Below are positions 6,504 through 13,165 of a stretch of 52,696 nt of DNA, one piece after another. Within the stretch, counting starts at the first letter, position 1. Each line of letters opens with the position of its first letter. The notes beneath the pieces were generated by a model. The model was not told the origin of the DNA, did not search any database, and was given only the letters and a program-made list of their open reading frames with translations. Both the position numbers and the translations under genes were made by a program. The stretch is from IMG/VR virus record IMGVR_UViG_3300042934_001015, positions 1 to 52,696 of that record; one strand, 5' to 3'. Source of the stretch: a virus.

Positions 6504-7413
6504 ACAGGAAAGCACCGTCTTTATTTGTTACAGCCATTGATCCACTGGATTGTAGATAATACTTTTTACCACCCAGGTTAATCTCGCCGGTGGCCATATC
6601 TCCCTTAGGGTTAAGGTAATACCATTTACCACTGATATATACCCATCCTGTTTGCATGGTACCAGAAGAGTCCAGGTAATACCACTTTCCATTGTCCTTT
6701 ACCCAGCCAGTCTTCATTGCGCCACTTGAATCGAGGTAATAGTATTTACCTTTTACCTGCTGCCAACCGATCAGCATGACTCCATCAGATCCTAGCAGGT
6801 ACCATTTATTATTATCTAGCACCCATCCACTTTGCTTGACGCCATTTTTGTAAAAGTACCACTTGCCATCGACTTTATGCCAGTAGCTATCCACCATTTC
6901 ATTAACGACGTCATCGATAAACTGCGCCCAGGTAATACCGTTTTTAGCAAAGGCATTTTTGTCTGGGTCCGTTTTTCTCTTAGGATCTAATGTGGAATGT
7001 GCCACAATCTTTTTACGTGGGTCCCAACTAAACATACGGCAAAGGTATGCCCAATACCAAATATACCGTTTGTACGCCTCTGCCCATACGATATTACCGC
7101 CCCAGCATAGTTCTACGCCGATGGCGATATCATTAGCGTCATCACCAAACATCACATTGTCAGTAGTAACATTATAAATAACATGCCAGGCTTTTTCATT
7201 GATAGGGATAATCTCTAAGATATATTTATCATCGATAAACGTCTGAGCTGATGCAGATGGCTGCTCACGGTTAAAATAAGTACGATTGTTATAAGCAGTG
7301 GATCCGCCGTTACCGATATCATGGGCCACACCAAACTGAGGTTTACCACCTACAAGTAACTGTCCACTCCTGGCGTTTCCTTTAGCAATGTAATCCCTTG
7401 TAATTTCGTACAT
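6502..7413 (-). CDS. Endolysin: N-acetylmuramoyl-L-alanine amidase with cell-wall-binding repeats
   Basis: A 303-aa lytic enzyme that cleaves the amide bond between MurNAc and the stem peptide. Residues 1-165 are an Amidase_2/PGRP domain. VAHDIG contains His31, a probable zinc ligand; VAHSTLDPKRKTDPD supplies His139, catalytic Lys147 and Asp149, as in T7-lysozyme-like amidases. Residues 175-295 are five repeats of the type WYYLDSSGAMKTGW that bind the wall. There is no signal peptide, as expected for a holin-dependent endolysin. It is the last gene of the late operon, immediately after the holin. Confidence 0.92.
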   Translation of the reverse strand: MYEITRDYIAKGNARSGQLLVGGKPQFGVAHDIGNGGSTAYNNRTYFNREQPSASAQTFIDDKYILEIIPINEKAWHVIYNVTTDNVMFGDDANDIAIGVELCWGGNIVWAEAYKRYIWYWAYLCRMFSWDPRKKIVAHSTLDPKRKTDPDKNAFAKNGITWAQFIDDVVNEMVDSYWHKVDGKWYFYKNGVKQSGWVLDNNKWYLLGSDGVMLIGWQQVKGKYYYLDSSGAMKTGWVKDNGKWYYLDSSGTMQTGWVYISGKWYYLNPKGDMATGEINLGGKKYYLQSSGSMAVTNKDGAFL

Positions 7414-7427
7414 TATTCACCAACTCC

Positions 7428-7670
7428 TCATTTTTTGATTAACCCTTGTGCCTGCAAAGCTTTTTTCTGTAGTTGAGCATTTTTAGATGTGTAAGTGTTT
7501 TTCCAAATTGCATATAGATTTACTACAAGCGCAACCCCTGCCGATATAACCAGGACAAAGGCGTTAATACTTTCGGTAGTAAACCAATCAAACGAAACTC
7601 CAATTGTGCCCAAAAAGAAAAGAAGGGCTGTCAGAAACCCTCCTAGTAAAGTAGCAATATCTTTTTTCAT
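7428..7670 (-). CDS. Holin (SPP1/XhlB type)
   Basis: An 80-aa protein with two transmembrane segments (residues 6-26 and 36-57). The charged C-terminal tail WKNTYTSKNAQLQKKAL has the pattern of SPP1/PBSX XhlB holins. It forms membrane lesions that release the endolysin. It lies between the XhlA-like gene and the amidase, in the usual order of a Bacillus phage lysis cassette. Confidence 0.85.
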   Translation of the reverse strand: MKKDIATLLGGFLTALLFFLGTIGVSFDWFTTESINAFVLVISAGVALVVNLYAIWKNTYTSKNAQLQKKALQAQGLIKK

Positions 7671-7673
7671 AAC

Positions 7674-7958
7674 CTATGCATCTCCTTTTTTATCAATATT
7701 ATCTACCCTTTTGTGGAGAGACTTGTTTGATTCTTCCACCCTGGTAACTCGCTCGCCAAGTTGTTGCATCTGCTTTTCATTAGCTTTAAGATCAATCTTG
7801 ATATCATCCACACCACGACGAATATAACCAAGTTCAGCTTTTAATTCTGCGCTCTCTTGACCATCGGACTTGATAGACTTCGTTTTGTTTAATTGAAAAC
7901 CTTGAAACGCTATGATTAAACCTAGAACTGATATTAAAACCGTTAACTCGATTGTCAT
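7674..7958 (-). CDS. Membrane-anchored coiled-coil protein, XhlA-like lysis accessory
   Basis: A 94-aa protein with an N-terminal transmembrane helix (residues 3-22). A long amphipathic coiled coil follows (ELKAELGYIRRGVDDIKIDL, then QMQQLGERVTRVEESNKSLH). XhlA proteins of PBSX-type cassettes combine a coiled coil with one membrane helix, though there the helix is usually C-terminal; here the order is reversed. Position directly upstream of the holin supports a lysis role. Confidence 0.6.
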   Translation of the reverse strand: MTIELTVLISVLGLIIAFQGFQLNKTKSIKSDGQESAELKAELGYIRRGVDDIKIDLKANEKQMQQLGERVTRVEESNKSLHKRVDNIDKKGDA

Positions 7959-7979
7959 CTGCCCACCAACCTTTTTACA

Positions 7980-8010
7980 AAATAAAGAGCACCTAAACAG
8001 CTAGGTGCCC
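7980..8010 (-). terminator. Hairpin terminator within the late operon, before XhlA-like gene
   Basis: GAGCACCTA / TAGGTGCCC stem with one mismatch; on the minus strand it is followed by TTTATTTTG. It overlaps the stop of the CD1375-like gene. Confidence 0.65.
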
Positions 8011-8133
8011 CAATCCTTCGTCTTCAAGTATTTGTTTTACCTGTGGCTTTAATAATTCAGGAACATCAGAGTAATTCTTTTGCCCTTTCATAATGTAAGT
8101 TGCAAATAACCTCGCCAATGCTGATATAATCAT
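7993..8133 (-). CDS. CD1375-like small phage protein
   Basis: A 46-aa protein: MIISALARLFATYIMKGQ, then YSDVPELLKPQVKQILEDEG and LGHLAV. The pattern (short N-terminal helix, K-G-x-K/Q, Y/F-x-x-V-P, L-K-x-x-V, L-E-x-E-G) matches the CD1375/XkdX-like proteins that sit between tail-fibre and lysis genes in Gram-positive phages. The start overlaps the previous stop as ATGA and is preceded by GGAGGTGA. Function unknown. Confidence 0.75.
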   Translation of the reverse strand: MIISALARLFATYIMKGQKNYSDVPELLKPQVKQILEDEGLGHLAV

Positions 8134-8429
8134 TCACCTCCCATAAGCAATTCTGCGAGCTCCATTATTGCCATGGCGTTCATTTTGTTTTCTTCTTGCA
8201 GTTGAGCAATTTCGTCCACTTTTACATACTCGTTCTTTTTATCAAAAGCAAGAATTTCCTTGGTAACTGTTTCAACTGTCACTTCATCTTCGAGCAACAA
8301 AAAAGGAAGATTAATCCCCGACAAGGACCCATCTTCCCAAGTAACGTTATTTCCATTCACAAATGGTTTTTTTATGCCTTCAACTAAATCAATAACTTTA
8401 AAGTTATCATCATATAAAATTAACTTCAT
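8130..8429 (-). CDS. Tail-region protein of unknown function (99 aa)
   Basis: Starts at ATG 8429 (RBS GGAGGTACC); the upstream extension to 8468 would overlap the previous gene and lacks an RBS. The N-terminal half looks beta-rich (MKLILYDDNFKVIDLVEGI) and the C-terminal half helical (VDEIAQLQEENKMNAMAIME). Proteins of this size and position in Bacillus phages are often XkdW-like or baseplate accessory proteins. No specific motif seen. Confidence 0.6.
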   Translation of the reverse strand: MKLILYDDNFKVIDLVEGIKKPFVNGNNVTWEDGSLSGINLPFLLLEDEVTVETVTKEILAFDKKNEYVKVDEIAQLQEENKMNAMAIMELAELLMGGE

Positions 8430-8440
8430 CTTGGTACCTC

Positions 8441-11098
8441 CTATTGGTAAGTAGCTTCTACCCAGCAATCCATCACCATGTTAGAGTAATACTGGCTATT
8501 TGCTGAATTCGCCCACAATCCAATACCTTTGGCTGACCCGTTACTGAATGCATTTAAGAACGCAACTGGAACTGTTACCCATCCACCTTCCCCCCAAGCA
8601 AGGTCAATTCTCGCATATGCAGAGGACATGACTGGCTGTCCTCCTGGTTTGGTAGTGTAGTTGTGGTATCTGATATAAATTGGAGTTTTGGCACTTGCTC
8701 CACCTTGACTCTTCCTTTGAACCCAAACCCTCATTGACTTAATCGTCTTGCCAGCGAGGATGCTGCTGATATTGGTGCCAAACTCAAAATAGCCCGTCCT
8801 CTCGCCATATCCATAGTTACCCTGTCTCATTAAGTTATTTTCCCAACCATACAATGTACCCCAGTTATGACCTGTGGTTGTACTCCATTGCTTAGAGTAT
8901 TGCTGAACAGGAGTAGTTCCCTTAGCACCTGCATTAGCTACTGCACCATTGAGTGAGATACCACCAGCAGAATCATTGTAAGTAGCACTGGTAGCACCTG
9001 TTGGGTAGGTGGAATATACATAAATCCATGCACCCCACTGTGCAACAAGACCCCTTGCAGTACCATAACCTTTGCATCTATCCACATAAATATTAGCAAG
9101 ATAACTAGCTTGTACAGCATAACTACAATCATATGCTTCACACATGGTTAGTTGTAGATTACTGCCATTCAAAGCAAAGAAAGCCATAGCAGTGCCTTGT
9201 CCATATACCCATAGTTTTTCACAATAGACATAAGTTGATGTGTACACTGTCAATCCTGCTGTTGAGCTATCTGTTAGATTTATAGTTAGATTGTAAAAAT
9301 AGATGTTATTTGTGCATCCTCTTACAAATACCCTACCATTAATGTAGTTGTTCCAGTTTTGACCTTGGATTTGGATAGTTCCTCCACCAACAAACCCTTC
9401 AATCATAATGCTACCCCAATAGTCCTGCCTCCCACTTGGTGGTGCTTTTAATGTAATATAAACTCCACCATCATTGAATTTGGGAATCAAGTCAATACAT
9501 GACTGAATTGTTTTCTTTGGACTAGACCAGGATAAGCCATCATTTTCATCATCCCCAGCAGGGTCTACATAATAGTTAATAGTATCCTTGTTGTAATTTG
9601 GTACTGATGGACTCCTAAAACTACCAACATACAAATCGTCAAACCCACCGTTATCGGCATCAATATCAATGACTTTTTCACCTGCGGAATTGTAAACTTC
9701 TAGTACTCCATTTGTATTATTTGTACCACCGAGCACCAGCTTGCCTCCGCGTAATCGGTCAAAGAGCATTTCTCCTTCAATAATGTCACTTGCATTAGTA
9801 GTAGTGAGAGGCACCCAATCGTTACCGTCGTGGGCATGTGCTATATTAACATTTGTCGCGGGTTCAGGTTTAATCCAAATCACACTAACATCACTGGGAG
9901 CATTAGCAGATAAGACTTTCTTCTTCTCCGAGTAATCTTGGGTATAGGTTGCCGCACTCTGAATAGCTGCAGCCGCCTTAGCATCGGCATATTTTTTCGA
10001 TGCCTTTTGTGTGATAAGTTGCTTTAAAAGTGCGACCTGTTTTTCCAATTCCTCTTTTTTGTACTCAATAAAATTGCCGATCATAAATGAATTAATCCTA
10101 TGTGTGGATTGCTCAACCTCAACCTCTTGGATTCTTCCTTCCACGTAGAGAGGAGGCTGATAACCGTCATCTTTAATTCGAATCGTCTGGCCAACTCTTA
10201 TTTGTTCGTGTTCACGGCCAAAAATATGTTCGAGACTTATTGCCTGACACTCATATGATACGATGGCATCAATCCGCTTTTCTAGCTCGTTTTCAGTTAA
10301 TGTCTGTAATCGTTCAAGAGTCATTTCCTCATCGCTTGATTCTGGCTCATATGGCTCTATAAGATGCTTTCCATTTCTACCCCAACGCTGAAAAGCTTCA
10401 TCACTTTTTACCAGGACAGTTAATCGGGTACCATCTTCCTTTTCGGGTCCGATACCGAGCAACGCGGTAAGTATTTGATTGCTATCCTCTTTCCGTTTGA
10501 CTCCTACTAGGTCTTTTCCAAATCTAATTTCTTTACCCTCAAACCCCGCCACTTTTCTAACCATATCCACATATCTGCCCGCAATTTGATTACCGTCAAT
10601 TTCTACTCGAAAGCGTATCTCCATGTCAAATGTGGTTGCAATCGTTTTAAGTAATGCAAGTGGGTTTGTATAATTCTCAATATTAATCGTTTGTGTACCG
10701 GCAAAAATGATTGTACCTGGAGTCCATTCTGTACCCTCTAGTGCTAGTGTCGTCGCTGTGGTAGAGGTAGCACCTGTTAAGACTTGAGGCTCGATTACTT
10801 TTGCCTTAGCAAGGTCTGTAAAGCTGGCGTTTGAGCGCACATCCTTTTCATTTCGCTTGTATTGTTCTGCATAAACGATGATGTACTCTTGAAAATAGCC
10901 ATCCTCATCTTGTATCAATAACCGATTACGCTTTTCGAGTAAGCTTGATTTTGCTTGAGTTGCATTTGCTATAAAATCAAACGTGTTTTCGTTGTTGAGG
11001 CTATCTTTTCGGGTGTCCGACCAATAGTCAGCATTTTTTAAGCTTAACGTACCTAAAATGGCATCTGTTTGTCTGTCTAAAACATGAATGATACTCAC
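8441..11098 (-). CDS. Tail-associated lysin/endopeptidase protein (Tal) with C-terminal beta-helix spike
   Basis: An 885-aa tail-tip protein. Residues 1-380 have the look of the prophage endopeptidase tail family (N-terminal LDRQTDAILGTLSLKNADYW, QYKRNEKDVRSNASFTDLAK; later RVGQTIRIKDDGYQPPLYVE). Residues 385-400 form a short coiled coil. Residues 500-720 are a right-handed parallel beta-helix region beginning YVDPAGDDENDGLSWSSPKK, a typical entry to polysaccharide-binding or -cleaving spikes. Residues 720-885 form a jelly-roll-like tail. It starts at GTG with a good RBS (GGCGGTGA). Normally Tal directly follows the distal tail protein; here a 4.4-kb block separates them. Confidence 0.8.
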   Translation of the reverse strand: MSIIHVLDRQTDAILGTLSLKNADYWSDTRKDSLNNENTFDFIANATQAKSSLLEKRNRLLIQDEDGYFQEYIIVYAEQYKRNEKDVRSNASFTDLAKAKVIEPQVLTGATSTTATTLALEGTEWTPGTIIFAGTQTINIENYTNPLALLKTIATTFDMEIRFRVEIDGNQIAGRYVDMVRKVAGFEGKEIRFGKDLVGVKRKEDSNQILTALLGIGPEKEDGTRLTVLVKSDEAFQRWGRNGKHLIEPYEPESSDEEMTLERLQTLTENELEKRIDAIVSYECQAISLEHIFGREHEQIRVGQTIRIKDDGYQPPLYVEGRIQEVEVEQSTHRINSFMIGNFIEYKKEELEKQVALLKQLITQKASKKYADAKAAAAIQSAATYTQDYSEKKKVLSANAPSDVSVIWIKPEPATNVNIAHAHDGNDWVPLTTTNASDIIEGEMLFDRLRGGKLVLGGTNNTNGVLEVYNSAGEKVIDIDADNGGFDDLYVGSFRSPSVPNYNKDTINYYVDPAGDDENDGLSWSSPKKTIQSCIDLIPKFNDGGVYITLKAPPSGRQDYWGSIMIEGFVGGGTIQIQGQNWNNYINGRVFVRGCTNNIYFYNLTINLTDSSTAGLTVYTSTYVYCEKLWVYGQGTAMAFFALNGSNLQLTMCEAYDCSYAVQASYLANIYVDRCKGYGTARGLVAQWGAWIYVYSTYPTGATSATYNDSAGGISLNGAVANAGAKGTTPVQQYSKQWSTTTGHNWGTLYGWENNLMRQGNYGYGERTGYFEFGTNISSILAGKTIKSMRVWVQRKSQGGASAKTPIYIRYHNYTTKPGGQPVMSSAYARIDLAWGEGGWVTVPVAFLNAFSNGSAKGIGLWANSANSQYYSNMVMDCWVEATYQ

Positions 11099-11115
11099 TG
11101 GATCACCGCCTTTAC

Positions 11116-11139
11116 AAAAAAGAGCCCCAAAAGGGCTCT
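11116..11139 (-). terminator. Terminator after tail-region recombinase
   Basis: AGAGCCC / GGGCTCT stem, then TTTTTTG on the minus strand; overlaps the recombinase stop and would also block read-through from it into the Tal gene. Confidence 0.8.
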
Positions 11140-12130
11140 ACATAACGTGATATTTTTTAAACGCTTGCTGTTTACGTTCTTCTGACACGTTTGCGTACAC
11201 CAAAGTAGTACTTGGATTACTATGCCCCATTAGATGCTGCAGATCAGTTAATTCAATACCAGCATCCATTGATAGCGTAGCAAAGGTGTGTCTCATGACG
11301 TGTGGATGCAATTTCTTTTTTATTTTAGATGCTTTTTCGATAATGTTAATTTCTTGTTGTATGGACCTATTTCCTAAGCGACCATAAGGTCTTTTTCCCG
11401 TCACAAAGAGTGCTTCGTTATCATCCGTACGACTTTTTAAGTACCTATCCAAAAACCGTAAAGCCTTAAAGGATAGATAGACCACTCGTTCTTTGTCACC
11501 TTTACCGATAACCTTACAACTCATAGACTGTAAATTAATATCCTCTTTGTTCAGACTCGCTAATTCAGACAATCGACAACCTGTGGAATAAAACACTTCA
11601 ATTAACGCGCGTTGCCTCAATGTTTTACATGATTCTCTAACAGTCTCTAATTCTTCGATGCTTAAACCTTTAGGCAGTCGTTTTGGCTTTTTAGGCAATT
11701 TAATTTTCAACGTTGGATCACGTAGCAGCACTTCTTCTTGGACGAGCCAACCAAAAAAACTTTTAAGTACTGATAACTTTTGTCCAATCGTACTCATTTG
11801 CGCTTTATTAAAAGATGCTAGGTATGCCCTAATGTCAGCGGTTGTAACTCTTACAGTTGCTTTTTGACAATGCTTGCTAAACAAATTAAGCTCACCTTTA
11901 TACCCTTTGATTGTCTTTTTGCTAAGCCCTTCAATCAATTTTGAGGATAAATACAACTCTATTTTTTCTGGAATGTCCTTTTCAAGCTGTAAATCTGATT
12001 TTCTACTAATCTCGTAGTTGCTTAAAACCTCTTCGAGCCTGACTTCAAGCCTGTTCATTTCTGCATCAGGGGCAAGTGTAGTAACAACAACTAACAGATC
12101 ATTGGCTAGACGGGCTGTATCGTTTATCAC
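11138..12130 (-). CDS. Second tyrosine recombinase (XerC/D-like) inside the tail module
   Basis: A 330-aa protein. The N-terminal SAM-like core-binding domain (IELYLSSKLIEGLSKKTIKG...) is followed by a catalytic domain with all residues: Arg in STGCRLSELASL, HPHVMRHTFATL (His, Arg), LMGHSNPSTT (His) and the Tyr of LVYANV. Start GTG 12130 has RBS GAGGAGG. It has its own promoter (TTGTCA-17-TATAAT) with an operator downstream. It is not the phage integrase (that gene is at the window ends). Its place between receptor-binding genes suggests a role in tail-gene rearrangement or in mobilising the 11.1-15.5 kb block. Confidence 0.88.
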   Translation of the reverse strand: MINDTARLANDLLVVVTTLAPDAEMNRLEVRLEEVLSNYEISRKSDLQLEKDIPEKIELYLSSKLIEGLSKKTIKGYKGELNLFSKHCQKATVRVTTADIRAYLASFNKAQMSTIGQKLSVLKSFFGWLVQEEVLLRDPTLKIKLPKKPKRLPKGLSIEELETVRESCKTLRQRALIEVFYSTGCRLSELASLNKEDINLQSMSCKVIGKGDKERVVYLSFKALRFLDRYLKSRTDDNEALFVTGKRPYGRLGNRSIQQEINIIEKASKIKKKLHPHVMRHTFATLSMDAGIELTDLQHLMGHSNPSTTLVYANVSEERKQQAFKKYHVM

Positions 12131-12144
12131 CTTTGTTCCTCCTC

Positions 12145-12222
12145 TTTTGTTACGTTTAACGTAATTATACACTGTTACTATTTACGTGACAAGTATAAAA
12201 TGTTAAGTTAAACGTAACAAAA
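12145..12222. promoter_or_regulatory. Divergent promoter/operator between recombinase and HTH gene
   Basis: A perfect 16-bp inverted repeat, TTTTGTTACGTTTAAC (12145-12160) / GTTAAACGTAACAAAA (12207-12222). Each arm extends into a palindrome of the form TTACGTT-W-AACGTAA (12150-12164; imperfect copy 12203-12217). The recombinase promoter is -35 TTGTCA (12187-12192), 17 bp, -10 TATAAT (12164-12169) on the minus strand. On the plus strand a TATAAA -10 lies at 12194-12199. The operators cover both start regions, and the adjacent HTH protein is the obvious ligand. Confidence 0.75.
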
Positions 12223-12236
12223 TAAAGAGGTGGATT

Positions 12237-12452
12237 ATGAAAATAGTTATTCAACTCGATAAAATCCTTGAAAAGAACGAAATGACTCAAAGAGAACTTT
12301 CCAGACAAACTGGTATAAGAGTACCATCAATTAATGAGATGTATCATAATCAAACGGTAAGATTACCACTTGATAACTTAGCAAAAATTTGTGAAGTATT
12401 AGACTGTGAAATAACAGATATTTTAAAACTAGAAAAAGAGCAATCGGAGTGA
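12237..12452 (+). CDS. Small XRE-type repressor divergent from the tail-region recombinase
   Basis: A 71-aa single-domain Cro/CI-type HTH protein (MTQRELSRQTGIRVPSINEM, then LPLDNLAKICEVLDCEITDI). It has a good RBS (AAAGAGGTGG) and lies just downstream of the palindromic operators shared with the recombinase. Likely autoregulates and represses the recombinase. It is the only plus-strand gene inside the 31-7 kb late region. Confidence 0.8.
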   Translation: MKIVIQLDKILEKNEMTQRELSRQTGIRVPSINEMYHNQTVRLPLDNLAKICEVLDCEITDILKLEKEQSE

Positions 12453-12468
12453 TCCGGCTGCTCTTTTT
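12436..12468 (+). terminator. Terminator of the HTH gene
   Basis: AAGAGCA-at-CGGA-gtga-TCCG-gc-TGCTCTT followed by T6; the stop codon lies inside the hairpin. Confidence 0.85.
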
Positions 12469-12530
12469 TGATGGTTTTTTAATCCTCAGTTACTTCGCTA
12501 TATTCTCCGATTGTGGCATAAGTGAAAATA

Positions 12531-12558
12531 GAAAAAGACCTTAATCAAGGTCTTTTAT
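12531..12558. terminator. Bidirectional terminator after acyltransferase
   Basis: AAAAAGACCTT / AAGGTCTTTT stem; on the minus strand it ends the acyltransferase transcript (stop at 12541 inside). Confidence 0.75.
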
Positions 12559-13065
12559 TTTCTTTGCTGGCACTCCTGCATATACAGAATTAGGCTCGCA
12601 ATCTTTATTAACTAATGAACCAGCAGCGATAACCGTGCCATTTCCAATGGTGACTCCTCCTAATATAGTACTACCAGAGCCTATCCAACAACCATCCCCT
12701 ACACTGATTGGCAAAAAGACACTTTCACCAGCTCTTTTATTACTATCTCCAACCTCATGTGAGTCTGAAATAAGCATCACTCGTGGACCTATCGCTACAT
12801 TTTTGCCTATTTTTACATTAGAACGAACTACACATTGTTGATTAATGAAAGTGCTATCTCCAATCAGTACGGGTCTAGTTGGAGTTCCGTGAATTTCTGT
12901 CTTTCTGAAAATAGTTACTTTATCCCCTATTTTAACTGATCCCTTTTCACTATCCCAAAATGTTATTTTACCAAAACTACATTGTTTCCCAATTTCATAT
13001 TTCGCAGAGTATAATTTTGCTCGCAATCTCATAGGTAAAACCTTTATTATTTTCTTTATCAGCAT
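12541..13065 (-). CDS. Left-handed beta-helix (hexapeptide) O-acetyltransferase
   Basis: A 174-aa protein of the maltose/galactoside acetyltransferase-like LbH family. It has imperfect hexapeptide repeats (VKIGDKVTIF, VKIGKNVAIG, VTIGNGTVIAAGS), a catalytic-type His in LISDSHEVG, and the signature end SVYAGVPAKKIKDL. It would transfer an acetyl group from acetyl-CoA to a sugar. It has a promoter of its own (13107-13134) and its own terminator, unlike tail genes, so it is probably expressed in the lysogen. Acetylation of a surface glycan that serves as phage receptor (superinfection exclusion) is a reasonable inference. Confidence 0.82.
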   Translation of the reverse strand: MLIKKIIKVLPMRLRAKLYSAKYEIGKQCSFGKITFWDSEKGSVKIGDKVTIFRKTEIHGTPTRPVLIGDSTFINQQCVVRSNVKIGKNVAIGPRVMLISDSHEVGDSNKRAGESVFLPISVGDGCWIGSGSTILGGVTIGNGTVIAAGSLVNKDCEPNSVYAGVPAKKIKDLD

Positions 13066-13106
13066 GAATAAACCAATCCCTCATTTTTTTCTTTAAGTAT
13101 AATAGA

Positions 13107-13134
13107 ATTATATTTGAAAAGGAATTGTTTTCAA
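13107..13134 (-). promoter_or_regulatory. Strong sigma-A promoter of the acyltransferase gene
   Basis: Minus strand: TTGAAA (13129-13134), 16-bp spacer, TATAAT (13107-13112), about 40 bp upstream of the start codon. Confidence 0.75.
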
Positions 13135-13165
13135 AAAATGGGAAAAATATTTTTATTTAATCCTA

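Noticed and set aside
8938-9935. Open frames on either strand inside the Tal gene and many similar frames inside tape measure, scaffold and spike genes
   Set aside because: Shadows of long genes: no RBS, no recognisable domains, and codon pattern follows the main frame.
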